NCBI RefSeq assembly: GCF_005796225.1 | Contig: NZ_VAHO01000007.1 | Coordinates: 1 to 64,000, forward strand | Direction of reading: 5' to 3' | DNA length: 64,000 nt | Source: Pseudarthrobacter sp. NamE5 | GTDB lineage: Bacteria; Actinomycetota; Actinomycetes; Actinomycetales; Micrococcaceae | Shown: one piece after another, positions 25,319 to 34,019 of the stretch | Numbering within the stretch: the stretch's first letter is position 1 | Layout of the letters: each line of letters begins with the position of its first letter | Position numbers and translations under genes: made by a program | The notes under the pieces: model-generated | Told to the model about the DNA's origin: nothing | Database searches by the model: none | What the model saw: the letters and a program-made list of their open reading frames with translations, nothing else

Positions 25319-26827
25319 CTACGGGGTCCGGCTAACCTGCTCCGCATCCACGAGTTTCCTGGCAGCCGCCGTGATGTTGCGGGCCATGGCCGGAAAGATC
25401 AGGTGGTGGAACGGAAGGACGGCCAGCCAGTACAGCCGGCCGCTCAGGCCCTTGGGGAAGAAGATGGCCCGCTGCCGGTAGCGGCTGCCGGTCCCGTCAG
25501 GTTCCACGGCAAGCTCCAGCCAGGCGCGTCCCGGAGCCCGCATTTCCGCCCGCAGCCGCAGCAGGCTGCCGTGCTCGATCCGTTCCACCCGCCACCAGTC
25601 CACAACTTCACCCGTTGACAGGGTCTTGGGGTGGCGCCGGCCGCGCAGCAGCCCTGCGCCTCCGGTCAGTTTGTCCAGCCAGCCGCGGACCTGCCAGGCC
25701 AGCGGCAGCGAGTACCAACCGTTGCGTCCGCCAATTCCTTCGATGACAGTCCATACGTGGGCCGGATCCACGTCACCATGGAACGTCCGTTCATCCATGT
25801 ACACCTTGTGGCCCGCCCAGTCGGGGTCACTGGGGAGGGGGTCGGACGCCACGCCTGCATTGGCCCAGGTGGTCTCCACCTGGCCGTCGCGTTCTTTGCC
25901 CAGTGCCAGGGCGACGGCGGCACGGTAGGGGGTCAGGCCGCCGTCGGGCTGGGGAACGTACTGGTCGATATCGTGCTCGTTGGACACGGCGTCATGCTGC
26001 AGGGACTGGACCAGCGGCACCGCCATGGACAGCGGAATGGGCGTGGTGAGTGCAACCCACATCCCGGCGAGCTTGGGGGCGGGGACGGGCAGCGCCAGCA
26101 CCACCCGGTGGGGGAGGCCTGCCTCTGCGGCGTATTCCTTCATCATCCCGGCATAGGTCAGGACCTGGCGGCAGCCGATGTCGAAGGTCCTGTTGATCCG
26201 ACCTTCCAGGGAGGCAGCAGCCGCGAGGTAGTACAGGACGTCGCGCACCGCGATGGCCTCGATCCTGTTCCTTACCCAACTGGGAGCCGGCATCAGTGGG
26301 AGTGTTTCGGAGAGGTGGCGGATCATTTCGAAGGATGCCGAACCGGATCCAATCACCACACCCGCCTGGAAGACGATGGCGTCCACGGGGCTGTCCAGGA
26401 ACACCTGGCCCACTGCCTCCCGTGACCTCATGTGCGTGGAGAGCTCCACGCCCTGGGGGTGCAGCCCCCCGAGGTAGACGATCCGGTGAACCCCTGCCGC
26501 CGCTGCAGCGTCTGCCGCGGTCCTGGCCATGGCCTTTTCCTTCGCTTCGAATCCCGCCCCTGCGGCCATGGAATGCACCAGGTAGTAGAACACGTCGACG
26601 CCGGCCAGCGCCTCCCGGAGGGCATCGCCGTCGTCAAGGCTGCTCTCCACCACGTCCACGTCGTCCCGCCACGGCACGCCGGCAATCTTGTCCGGGGACC
26701 GCACCAGCACCTTGACGGTGTGGCCGGCTTCCAGGAGTTTGGGCACCAGCCGCCCTCCGATGTAGCCGGTGGCGCCAGTGACCAGGACGGATCCGTGCGG
26801 ACGTGCGGTGTTGCTGGGTGCTGTCAT
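25319..26827 (-). CDS. SDR family oxidoreductase with DUF2867 domain
   Basis: A 502-aa two-part protein. Residues about 10-320 are an atypical NAD(P)-binding short-chain dehydrogenase with VLVTGATGYIGGRLVPKLLEAGH and VYLGGLHPQG. The C-terminal 180 residues match DUF2867 (HVWTVIEGIGGRNGWYSLPLAW...WWRVERIE, then PKGLSGRLYWLAVLPFHHLIF). The start at 26827 has AGGAG 6 nt upstream; a frame open to 27229 runs into mfd. Substrate unknown; related proteins occur next to quinone or lipid genes. It is divergent from mfd. Confidence 0.85.
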   Translation of the reverse strand: MTAPSNTARPHGSVLVTGATGYIGGRLVPKLLEAGHTVKVLVRSPDKIAGVPWRDDVDVVESSLDDGDALREALAGVDVFYYLVHSMAAGAGFEAKEKAMARTAADAAAAAGVHRIVYLGGLHPQGVELSTHMRSREAVGQVFLDSPVDAIVFQAGVVIGSGSASFEMIRHLSETLPLMPAPSWVRNRIEAIAVRDVLYYLAAAASLEGRINRTFDIGCRQVLTYAGMMKEYAAEAGLPHRVVLALPVPAPKLAGMWVALTTPIPLSMAVPLVQSLQHDAVSNEHDIDQYVPQPDGGLTPYRAAVALALGKERDGQVETTWANAGVASDPLPSDPDWAGHKVYMDERTFHGDVDPAHVWTVIEGIGGRNGWYSLPLAWQVRGWLDKLTGGAGLLRGRRHPKTLSTGEVVDWWRVERIEHGSLLRLRAEMRAPGRAWLELAVEPDGTGSRYRQRAIFFPKGLSGRLYWLAVLPFHHLIFPAMARNITAAARKLVDAEQVSRTP

Positions 26828-27010
26828 GGTTACTCCTTGTCGTCCGCCGTCCCTGTCATCCACAGTCCATTCGGAGCGGCGGGCCGGTTGGACGGCCGCC
26901 GGCTCCACAAGGTGCATCAGCAGCACCGGGAGAAACAGGGACTGTGCCAGCCTATGCCTGCTTCCTGAGCCGTCAGCCCGCGATGTCGCCGGCTCGCGGT
27001 AGGCTGGGAT

Positions 27011-27039
27011 AACCCGGGATTCGCAGCGAATTTCGGGTT
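27011..27039. promoter_or_regulatory. Interrupted palindrome upstream of mfd
   Basis: AACCCG (27011-27016) and ATTCGC (27019-27024) mirror GCGAAT (27026-27031) and CGGGTT (27034-27039) about a single central base. It lies 44 nt before the mfd start, in the region shared with the divergent SDR gene. This is consistent with a dimer-binding operator. Confidence 0.4.
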
Positions 27040-27083
27040 TTCGCGTTGCCTGCGATCCGCTGAACACCACAGGAGTTTCTGCC

Positions 27084-30000
27084 ATGAGCCTTCCCGGCCA
27101 GTCCACCGCCGGCGCATCCAGCACAGGCGCAGCCACCAGCCGCACCTCCGGTGACGGCAAGTCGAACGCCGCGACATCAGGCAAAGGTAAGTCGGCCACC
27201 GCCATGTCAGGCACCGGCAAGTCGGGCACAGGACCATCGCTGGACGGTCTGCGGCGTGCGCTCGCCGCAGACCAGACCTTTGCCCGCGTCCGCGCCGAGG
27301 CTGCGCGCGGCTTCGCTGTCCGGGGCCAGGACTACCAGATCAGCGCACCCGCCGGGCTGCGGCCGGTACTCCTCGCCGAGATGGCGGACGGCCTCACGGC
27401 CGCCACCACAGAACGGGCCGACGGCGGAACGCCGGGTGTGGTGCTGGCTGTCACCGCCACCGGACGCGAGGCCGAGGACCTGGCGGCAGCGCTGCGGGCT
27501 TACCTGCCCAGCGACGCCGTGGCTGAGTTCCCCAGCTGGGAAACCCTTCCGCACGAGCGGCTTTCGCCCCGTTCGGACACCGTGGGCCGTCGTCTTTCCG
27601 TCCTCCGCCGGCTGGCACATCCTGCTACTTCGCCGGCCGGGCCGCTCCGTGTGGTGGTAGCGCCCGTCCGCGCCGTGGTCCAGCCCGTCGTGGCAGGCCT
27701 CGGCGACCTGGTGCCGGTCACGCTGAAGGTAGGCCAGGACGTTCCGTTCTCGGAGGTGGTGCGAAGCCTTGCGGACGCAGCGTATGCGCGGGTGGACATG
27801 GTGACCCACCGCGGCGAATTCGCTGTCCGCGGCGGCATCATCGACGTCTTCCCGCCCACGGAGGACCACCCCGTCCGGGTGGAGTTCTTCGGTGACGAGG
27901 TGGACCAGATGCGCTGGTTCGCCGTGGCCGACCAGCGCTCGCTGTCCGCCCCCGGCATCCACCATCCCACCGAGCTGCACGCGCCGCCGTGCCGGGAAAT
28001 CCTCATCACCCCGTCCGTGATGTCCCGCGCAGCGACCCTCAAGTCCCAGCTGCCCGCCGCGGCCGACATGCTGGAAAAGATCGCCGGCGGTATCGCCGTG
28101 GAGGGCATGGAGTCACTGGCCCCCGTGCTGGTCGATTCCATGGTCCCGTTCGTGGACCAGCTGCCGGCGGATTCGATCTCCGTTGTCATCGAACCGGAAA
28201 AGGTCCGGACCCGCGCCCACGACCTCGCCGCGACTAATGAGGAGTTTCTCGAGGCTGCCTGGTCCACGGCCTCAGACGGCGGTGCGGCGCCGCTGGACCT
28301 GAGCTCGCAGGCCACGGCCGCCCTCCACTCCGCCAGCTTCCGTTCGCTGGCCGAGACGCGCACCTCGTCCCTCGAGCACAGCGTCTCGTGGTGGTCCATC
28401 ACGTCCCTGGCCCAGGACGAGGAACTGCTCCCGGAGATCGACGTCTTGAACCTGCATGCCCGCGAACCCCGGGGCTACCAGGGCGATGTGGCGGAAATGA
28501 TGGATTTCATCGGCTCCCACGTCCGGGACCAGTGGCGGGTGGTGGTGGCCACTGAAGGCCCGGGACCTGCTCAGCGCCTGGCGGAACTGTTCCACGAGAA
28601 CAACATCCCGTGCTCCCGCGTGGACAGCCTGGACCACGAACCCCAGGCGGGCATCATCGAGGTGACCACTGCCGCCGTCGGACGCGGTTTTGTCCTCGAC
28701 GGACTCAAGCTCGGACTGCTCACTGAAGCCGACCTCCTGGGAAGGACGTCCGCGGGGTCCACCAAGGACATGCGCCGCATGCCCTCCAAGCGGCGGAACG
28801 CGGTGGATCCGCTGCAGCTCGTGGCGGGCGACCATGTGGTCCATGAACAGCACGGCATTGGCAAGTTCGTGGAGCTGATCCAGCGCAAGGTGGCCGGCGG
28901 AAGCGACGGCGTGCGCGAGTACCTGGTGCTCGAGTACGCACCTTCAAAGCGCGGGGCTCCGGGGGACCGGCTGTTTGTTCCCACGGACCAGCTGGACCAG
29001 GTGACCCGCTACGTGGGCGGTGACACCCCGGTCCTGAGCAAAATGGGCGGTGCGGACTGGGCCAGCACCAAGTCCAAGGCACGCAAGGCCGTAAAGGAGA
29101 TCGCCGGGGAACTGATCCGGCTGTACTCCGCCCGGATGGCGTCCCGGGGCCACGCCTTCGCCCCGGACACGCCCTGGCAGCGCGAGCTGGAAGAAGCGTT
29201 CCCGTACGTGGAGACGCCTGACCAGCTCACCACCATCAACGAGGTCAAGGCGGACATGGAGCGCGAGATCCCCATGGACCGGCTGGTCTCCGGTGACGTG
29301 GGTTACGGCAAGACGGAGATCGCCGTGCGCGCCGCCTTCAAGGCAGTGCAGGACGGCAAGCAGGTGGCCGTGCTGGTGCCCACCACCCTGCTGGCCCAGC
29401 AGCACTACGAAACGTTCACTGAAAGGTTCTCCGGCTTCCCCCTGCGGGTGAAGCCGCTGTCCCGTTTCCAGGCGGCCAAGGAAGCGAAGGAGACGGCCGA
29501 GGGCGTCAAGAACGGTGCGGTGGACGTGGTGATCGGCACCCACCGGATGCTGTCCAAGGACTTCGAGTTCAAGGACCTCGGGCTGGTGATCGTGGACGAG
29601 GAGCAGCGCTTTGGCGTGGAGCACAAGGAAGCGCTCAAGAAGATGCGGACCAACGTGGACGTCCTCGCCATGAGCGCCACCCCGATTCCGCGCACCCTGG
29701 AAATGTCCCTGACCGGCATTCGGGAAACCTCCACGCTGGCCACGCCGCCGGAGGAACGCCACCCGGTCCTGACCTACGTGGGCCCGTACACGGATAAGCA
29801 GACCTCGGCCGCGATCCGCCGCGAGCTGATGCGCGAGGGCCAGGTCTTCTTCGTGCACAACCGCGTTTCCACCATCGAACGCACCGCCGCGAAGATCCGT
29901 GAACTGGTGCCGGAAGCCCGGGTGGAGGTGGCGCACGGCAAGATGTCCGAGAGCCGCCTGGAGCAGATCATTGTGGACTTCTGGGAGAAGCGCTTTGACG

Positions 30001-30866
30001 TCCTGGTCTGCACCACCATCATCGAAACCGGCCTGGACATCTCCAACGCCAACACACTGATCGTGGACGGCGCGGACAAGTACGGCCTGTCACAGCTGCA
30101 CCAGCTCCGCGGCCGCGTGGGCCGGGGCCGCGAACGCGCCTACGCCTACTTCCTCTACCCGTCCGAGAAGCCCCTGGGTGAAGTGGCGCTGGAGCGGCTC
30201 AAGGCCGTGGCCGCCCACAATGAACTGGGGGCGGGCATGCAGCTGGCCATGAAGGACCTCGAAATCCGTGGCGCCGGCAACCTGCTGGGCGGCGAGCAGT
30301 CGGGCCACATCCAGGGTGTAGGCTTCGACCTGTACATCCGCCTGGTGGGCGAGGCGGTGGCGGACTTCCGCGGCGAGGCCGAGGAGAAGGCCGCCGAGAT
30401 GAAGATCGAACTGCCGGTCAACGCCCACCTGCCGCACGACTACGTGCCGGGGGAGCGGCTGCGCCTGGAGGCGTACCGCAAGCTCGCGGCGGCTATCACC
30501 AACGAGGCCATCGACGAAGTCCGCGCCGAACTGGTGGACCGCTACGGGGAACTGCCGCTGCCGGCGCTGAACCTGGTGGAGGTGGCCCGGTTCCGGGTGG
30601 CGGCGCGGGAAGCGGGCCTGTCGGACGTGGCGCTGCAAGGCAACTTCATCAAGTTCTCACCGGCCACGCTGCCCGAGTCGAAAGTCATGCGGCTGAACCG
30701 GATGTACCCCGGATCCCAGTCCAAGCCCGCCCTCGACGCCGTGCTCATCCCCAAGCCGAAGACCGCAAGGATCGGTGGCCGGGACCTCCAGGATGCGGAG
30801 ATCCTGGAGTGGGCCAATGGGGTCATCCGCAACATCTTTTCCGATCAGCCCCTGCCCGTGGGCTAG
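27084..30866 (+). CDS. mfd: Transcription-repair coupling factor
   Basis: A 1260-aa Mfd. It displaces RNA polymerase stalled at lesions and recruits nucleotide excision repair. The UvrB-like N-terminal region has FPSWETLPHERLSPRSDTVGRRL. The RNA-polymerase-interacting domain is near residue 585 (HVVHEQHGIGKFVEL). The translocase has Walker A SGDVGYGKTEIAVRAAF near 736 and the DEEQRFG box near 838, and the C-terminal TRCF domain follows. The first ~50 residues are unusual: low-complexity Ser/Gly/Ala sequence with three imperfect copies ending in GKS, before the normal start GLRRALAADQTFARVR. The ATG at 27084 has CAGGAG upstream, and later in-frame ATG codons would trim this tail. Confidence 0.95.
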   Translation: MSLPGQSTAGASSTGAATSRTSGDGKSNAATSGKGKSATAMSGTGKSGTGPSLDGLRRALAADQTFARVRAEAARGFAVRGQDYQISAPAGLRPVLLAEMADGLTAATTERADGGTPGVVLAVTATGREAEDLAAALRAYLPSDAVAEFPSWETLPHERLSPRSDTVGRRLSVLRRLAHPATSPAGPLRVVVAPVRAVVQPVVAGLGDLVPVTLKVGQDVPFSEVVRSLADAAYARVDMVTHRGEFAVRGGIIDVFPPTEDHPVRVEFFGDEVDQMRWFAVADQRSLSAPGIHHPTELHAPPCREILITPSVMSRAATLKSQLPAAADMLEKIAGGIAVEGMESLAPVLVDSMVPFVDQLPADSISVVIEPEKVRTRAHDLAATNEEFLEAAWSTASDGGAAPLDLSSQATAALHSASFRSLAETRTSSLEHSVSWWSITSLAQDEELLPEIDVLNLHAREPRGYQGDVAEMMDFIGSHVRDQWRVVVATEGPGPAQRLAELFHENNIPCSRVDSLDHEPQAGIIEVTTAAVGRGFVLDGLKLGLLTEADLLGRTSAGSTKDMRRMPSKRRNAVDPLQLVAGDHVVHEQHGIGKFVELIQRKVAGGSDGVREYLVLEYAPSKRGAPGDRLFVPTDQLDQVTRYVGGDTPVLSKMGGADWASTKSKARKAVKEIAGELIRLYSARMASRGHAFAPDTPWQRELEEAFPYVETPDQLTTINEVKADMEREIPMDRLVSGDVGYGKTEIAVRAAFKAVQDGKQVAVLVPTTLLAQQHYETFTERFSGFPLRVKPLSRFQAAKEAKETAEGVKNGAVDVVIGTHRMLSKDFEFKDLGLVIVDEEQRFGVEHKEALKKMRTNVDVLAMSATPIPRTLEMSLTGIRETSTLATPPEERHPVLTYVGPYTDKQTSAAIRRELMREGQVFFVHNRVSTIERTAAKIRELVPEARVEVAHGKMSESRLEQIIVDFWEKRFDVLVCTTIIETGLDISNANTLIVDGADKYGLSQLHQLRGRVGRGRERAYAYFLYPSEKPLGEVALERLKAVAAHNELGAGMQLAMKDLEIRGAGNLLGGEQSGHIQGVGFDLYIRLVGEAVADFRGEAEEKAAEMKIELPVNAHLPHDYVPGERLRLEAYRKLAAAITNEAIDEVRAELVDRYGELPLPALNLVEVARFRVAAREAGLSDVALQGNFIKFSPATLPESKVMRLNRMYPGSQSKPALDAVLIPKPKTARIGGRDLQDAEILEWANGVIRNIFSDQPLPVG

Positions 30867-30872
30867 GAGTTG

Positions 30873-31685
30873 ATGGGAGGACACCACGCCGCGTCAGGGG
30901 CCGCGGCGTGGGTAGCTATTGCCTCAACGGGGCCGTACACCCTGGGCTGGTACCCGCTGGACGCCACCGGCATCCTGATCGGCGGGATGGCGACGGCGGG
31001 AAGCGCCCTGGTGTGCGATTGGGACCACCGCCACAGCACGGTGGCTAATTCGCTGCCGCCGCTGTCGAATGTGATTGCGGTCGGGATCGAGAATGCCAGC
31101 GGCGGGCACCGCCAGGGCACGCACTCGGTCCTCGGAGCGGCATTCTTCGTGCTGCTGGCTACGCTGGCCGGGCAGGTCCAGGTGGAGACCGCCTGGGGCC
31201 TGCTGTCCGTGGGAGCGGGGCTGCTGTGCATGTTCATGATCAACATCGCGGCCAAGGCACTGAAACTGTTTCCGAAGGCGGGCTTCATCAGTAACTGGAT
31301 CTTCGCCCTGACCATGGCCGGGCTGGTCACCTGGTTCGCGCCGGACCAGTGGACCTGGCTCCCTGTCTCGATGCTGACCGGCGTGGTGGTCCATATCGTG
31401 GGGGACCTCATCACCACCGGCGGCGTGCCGCTGCTCTGGCCGCTGGTGGTCAAACCGCCCAGGATGCTGCGCCGGGTGCCTCTGCTGCGCCAGGTCTGGC
31501 GGCCCAACGGCGCCTTGTCCCTGCCGCTGCTGGGCCGTGCCGGTTCGAAACGCGAATGGCTGGTGCTGATCCCCGTCAGCGCTTACGCCATGGTGGGAAT
31601 GTGCGTGGCAGCCTGGTCCATCGGCCGCAGCCACTGGGACCCTGCGGCAGACGCCGCGCTGGCCTGGGTCCGGCTCTGGCTGTAG
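30873..31685 (+). CDS. Membrane-bound metal-dependent hydrolase (YdjM/DUF457-like)
   Basis: A 270-aa integral membrane protein with about five hydrophobic segments. Family-like motifs are GHHAASGAAAWVA at the N-terminus, the acidic/His cluster CDWDHRHST, and GHRQGTHSVLGA, which resemble the metal-binding motifs of the YdjM/DUF457 family. The family's substrate is unclear. The ATG at 30873 lies 6 nt after the mfd stop, with AGGAG only 3 nt away; a TTG at 30870 is an alternative. It is probably cotranscribed with mfd. Confidence 0.8.
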   Translation: MGGHHAASGAAAWVAIASTGPYTLGWYPLDATGILIGGMATAGSALVCDWDHRHSTVANSLPPLSNVIAVGIENASGGHRQGTHSVLGAAFFVLLATLAGQVQVETAWGLLSVGAGLLCMFMINIAAKALKLFPKAGFISNWIFALTMAGLVTWFAPDQWTWLPVSMLTGVVVHIVGDLITTGGVPLLWPLVVKPPRMLRRVPLLRQVWRPNGALSLPLLGRAGSKREWLVLIPVSAYAMVGMCVAAWSIGRSHWDPAADAALAWVRLWL

Positions 31686-31716
31686 CCCCTGAAGTATCCG
31701 GCCGGACACATGACAA

Positions 31717-31741
31717 AACCCCCGGACAGTGTCCAGGGGTT
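31717..31741 (+). terminator. Terminator after the mfd operon
   Basis: AACCCC and GGAC arms pair with GTCC and GGGGTT arms (one C-A mismatch) around a 3-nt loop, 31 nt after the hydrolase gene. Confidence 0.6.
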
Positions 31742-31756
31742 CCGTGGTGCCATGTA

Positions 31757-31806
31757 GGTAGCAGCACGTGTTGGTTTGGAGTGTCAGAACGACACTTGCT
31801 GCTACC
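31757..31806. repeat. Long inverted repeat between convergent genes
   Basis: GGTAGCAGCA (31757-31766) and its exact complement (31797-31806) enclose a second hairpin GTGTC/GACAC (31781-31785 with 31791-31795). It lies 13 nt after the stop of the minus-strand gene, so it may be its terminator. Confidence 0.5.
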
Positions 31807-31818
31807 TGGTTGGGCTGC

Positions 31819-32082
31819 TTAGTGCTCGCCGGCGGAGTCCGAGCGGCCCAGGATGCTCTGCGGAATCCAGAAAGCCAGGGTGAACAGCACCAGGCAGACA
31901 GCCAGCGGCCAGGGGTTGTCCAGGGTAAGGAAGGAAAGGGAGTAGATCGCCCCGAAGAAGAGCGCGATCATGACCACGAAGAGGACAATGCTGGTTCCGA
32001 GCTTGTTCTCGTTCTGGGGGGTCTGGACAAATTCATCGTGGGACGTTGAGCCTTCGCTGGACCCGGTAATCTTGCTCGACAT
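31819..32082 (-). CDS. Small membrane protein of unknown function
   Basis: An 87-aa protein with a polar, Ser/Glu-rich N-terminus (about 28 residues) and two membrane segments: SIVLFVVMIALFFGAIYSL and PLAVCLVLFTLAFWIPQSI. It ends in a short acidic tail. The ATG at 32082 has GAGGAA about 5 nt upstream on the minus strand. I do not recognise a named family with certainty. It follows deoC by 55 nt on the same strand, but a functional link is not evident. Confidence 0.7.
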   Translation of the reverse strand: MSSKITGSSEGSTSHDEFVQTPQNENKLGTSIVLFVVMIALFFGAIYSLSFLTLDNPWPLAVCLVLFTLAFWIPQSILGRSDSAGEH

Positions 32083-32137
32083 GTTCGTTCCTCCTCGGCC
32101 CCCGCGGGCCTCAATCTGTGGCGGCGTCCGGTTGCTG

Positions 32138-32848
32138 TCAGTAGGAGGATGAACCCTGTTCACCCTTGACAATGGCAATCCCGGAGCTGGCACCAATACG
32201 TGTTGCACCTGCAGCAATCATAGCCTGCGCGTCAGCAAGGGAACGCACCCCGCCGGATGCCTTGACGCCGAGGACCGGACCCACCGTTTTGCGCATCAGG
32301 GCGATGTCCTCCGCGGTGGCGCCGCCTCCGTTGAACCCTGTTGAAGTCTTCACGAAGTCGGCACCGGCCTCCACGGCTGCTTCACAGGCGAGGACCTTCT
32401 GGCCGTCCGTAAGCAGCGCCGTTTCGATGATGACCTTCAGGATGGCGCCGCTGCCGTGGACGGCTTCCGCCACCGAGGTGATGTCCTCAACGAGAGCGCC
32501 CTTGTCTCCCGCCCTGGCGGCGGCAATGTTGATCACCATGTCCACCTCGTCAGCCCCGTCCAGCACAGCACCGCGGGCTTCAAAGGTTTTGACGTCCGTG
32601 GGAGTGGCGCCAAGCGGGAAGCCCACCACGGAACACGTCAGGACGCCTGAACCCTTGAGCGCCTTCTTCACCGTCTTAACCCAGACCGGATTGACGCATA
32701 CCGACTTGAAGCCGTACTCGGCGGCTTCCGCGCAGACCTTGAGGACGTCGGCCTCCGACGCCTCGGGCTTCAGCAGCGTGTGGTCGATGAAGGACGCGAT
32801 GCTGCCGGCAGCTGCTGCCTTAAGGGACGGGGCGGCTTCGTTGCTCAT
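32138..32848 (-). CDS. deoC: Deoxyribose-phosphate aldolase
   Basis: A 236-aa class I aldolase that splits 2-deoxyribose-5-phosphate to acetaldehyde and glyceraldehyde-3-phosphate in deoxynucleoside breakdown. The Schiff-base lysine motif [14 protein letters not shown], the second lysine in [10 protein letters not shown], and [14 protein letters not shown] are all present. The start at 32848 ([15 protein letters not shown]) has GGAG about 10 nt upstream; a longer frame to 32938 lacks family sequence. It shares purine/pyrimidine salvage logic with the phosphorylase at 41380 and the mutase at 39519, but they are not adjacent. Confidence 0.94.
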   Translation of the reverse strand: MSNEAAPSLKAAAAGSIASFIDHTLLKPEASEADVLKVCAEAAEYGFKSVCVNPVWVKTVKKALKGSGVLTCSVVGFPLGATPTDVKTFEARGAVLDGADEVDMVINIAAARAGDKGALVEDITSVAEAVHGSGAILKVIIETALLTDGQKVLACEAAVEAGADFVKTSTGFNGGGATAEDIALMRKTVGPVLGVKASGGVRSLADAQAMIAAGATRIGASSGIAIVKGEQGSSSY

Positions 32849-32945
32849 GGTGGTTTTCTCCAGGGGGCCGGTGGGCCGGTACGTTGATGGCGCCGGCACG
32901 TTTCGGGAACCATCTTGCCATAGGCGGGACAGCCCCAAGCCGCGT

Positions 32946-33806
32946 TCAGGCGGCGGCAGGCAGGGGCGCCGGAGATGAGGCAGCCGTCAGCAGCTGGGTG
33001 GCGCAGGCGCCCGCCGCGGAAGCCGCAGCAACCAGGAGCCCCAGCCGGACGCCGTCGTACGCTGCGGCGTCGCCGATGGCCCAGATCCCCGGAACCGACG
33101 TGCGGAAGCCGTCGCTGATGACAATCCCGCCATTGGCAGCGGTCCGCAGGCCGGCGCTTGCCGCGAGCCCGTCCCGTGAGACCCGCTCCTCCGCCAGGAC
33201 CACCAGGTCCCCGTTCATGCTGCTGCCGTCCTCGAAGATCACAGCGGACGCGGCGGGGCCTGCGGCGGACCTTGAGGGCACGATGGCGGCCGGTCGGGCC
33301 GTGGTGCGGATGGGCCGCACGCCCCTGGCGCGCAGCACTGCTTCAGCCTGGCCCGCTGCGGCGCCGGTACCCACCAGGATCCCCAGCGGACGTCGGCCCA
33401 ATTCCCGGGCCACCGCACTGACGGCTTCCCCGATGCGGGCAGCGTCGTCGATGGTGGAGTAGTTCAAGCACTGGGCAGCTCCTTCCACCGGATTGGCCAC
33501 GGGAGCCGAGCCGGTGGCAATGACCAGCTGGTCGTACGCGAATTCCATGCCGTCCGCGGTGGCAACGGTCCGGTTGACGGCGTCGATGTGGCTTGCGGGC
33601 TGGCCGAACCGGACCGAAACCTGCGGCAGCAGCGCCAGTTCCAGCAGCTCCTCCGGAGTATCGTCCCGGTTGCTCAGCACGGTGATGGTTCCGGCGAATT
33701 GGGCACGGCCAAGCTGCCTGACCAGAGCCTGGGCGGCAGGACCTGCTCCGGCGATGACTATGCGGGTGGCGGGGACGGTGGAGGGGGAGGGTGCCGGAGC
33801 GGACAT
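32946..33806 (-). CDS. Compact FAD-dependent oxidoreductase of the nitrite cluster
   Basis: A 286-aa flavoprotein related to the FAD/NAD half of NirB. It keeps the first dinucleotide motif [18 protein letters not shown], the ATGSAP motif and the second FAD motif [17 protein letters not shown]. The segment that in NirB reads YDRVALSKAL is missing, and the NAD-binding motif is altered ([16 protein letters not shown]). About 100 residues of the normal ~400-residue module are absent, and no Fe-S or siroheme part follows. It lies downstream of nnaR-like, cobA and nirB on the same strand, and carries GlnR-like half-sites about 80-140 nt upstream, so it probably serves nitrogen metabolism. Its partner and reaction are unknown. 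Confidence 0.75.
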   Translation of the reverse strand: MSAPAPSPSTVPATRIVIAGAGPAAQALVRQLGRAQFAGTITVLSNRDDTPEELLELALLPQVSVRFGQPASHIDAVNRTVATADGMEFAYDQLVIATGSAPVANPVEGAAQCLNYSTIDDAARIGEAVSAVARELGRRPLGILVGTGAAAGQAEAVLRARGVRPIRTTARPAAIVPSRSAAGPAASAVIFEDGSSMNGDLVVLAEERVSRDGLAASAGLRTAANGGIVISDGFRTSVPGIWAIGDAAAYDGVRLGLLVAAASAAGACATQLLTAASSPAPLPAAA

Positions 33807-33886
33807 GTGCTGGCCCTTTCGCTGGCGGCCGTTGACGGCCGGAACTTCGTGATGGACTCAGCGTAGGACCCTGCTTTTTCCAATGT

Positions 33887-33945
33887 GTTTCCCCGCAGTT
33901 GCTTTCTAACAGGCCTGTGTTCGCCAGTATTTACCGGCCGGTAAC
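33887..33945 (-). promoter_or_regulatory. GlnR-like half-sites upstream of the compact oxidoreductase
   Basis: On the minus strand GCAAC-6nt-GAAAC spans 33902-33887, and GTTAC-6nt-GTAAA spans 33945-33930. Both have the 5-6-5 spacing known for actinobacterial GlnR boxes. The second pair overlaps the palindrome TTACCGGCCGGTAA (33931-33944). Confidence 0.45.
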
Positions 33946-34019
33946 AGAGGCCGTGACCTGCCTCTCATTAGTTCGCCGGCCGACACATTCCGCACTGGTC
34001 CCGCAGGGACCGGGCCAGA

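Noticed and set aside
27110-27230. Extra nucleotide-binding sites in the Mfd N-terminus
   Set aside because: The GKS copies lie in low-complexity sequence without the hydrophobic strand and glycine pattern of Walker A.
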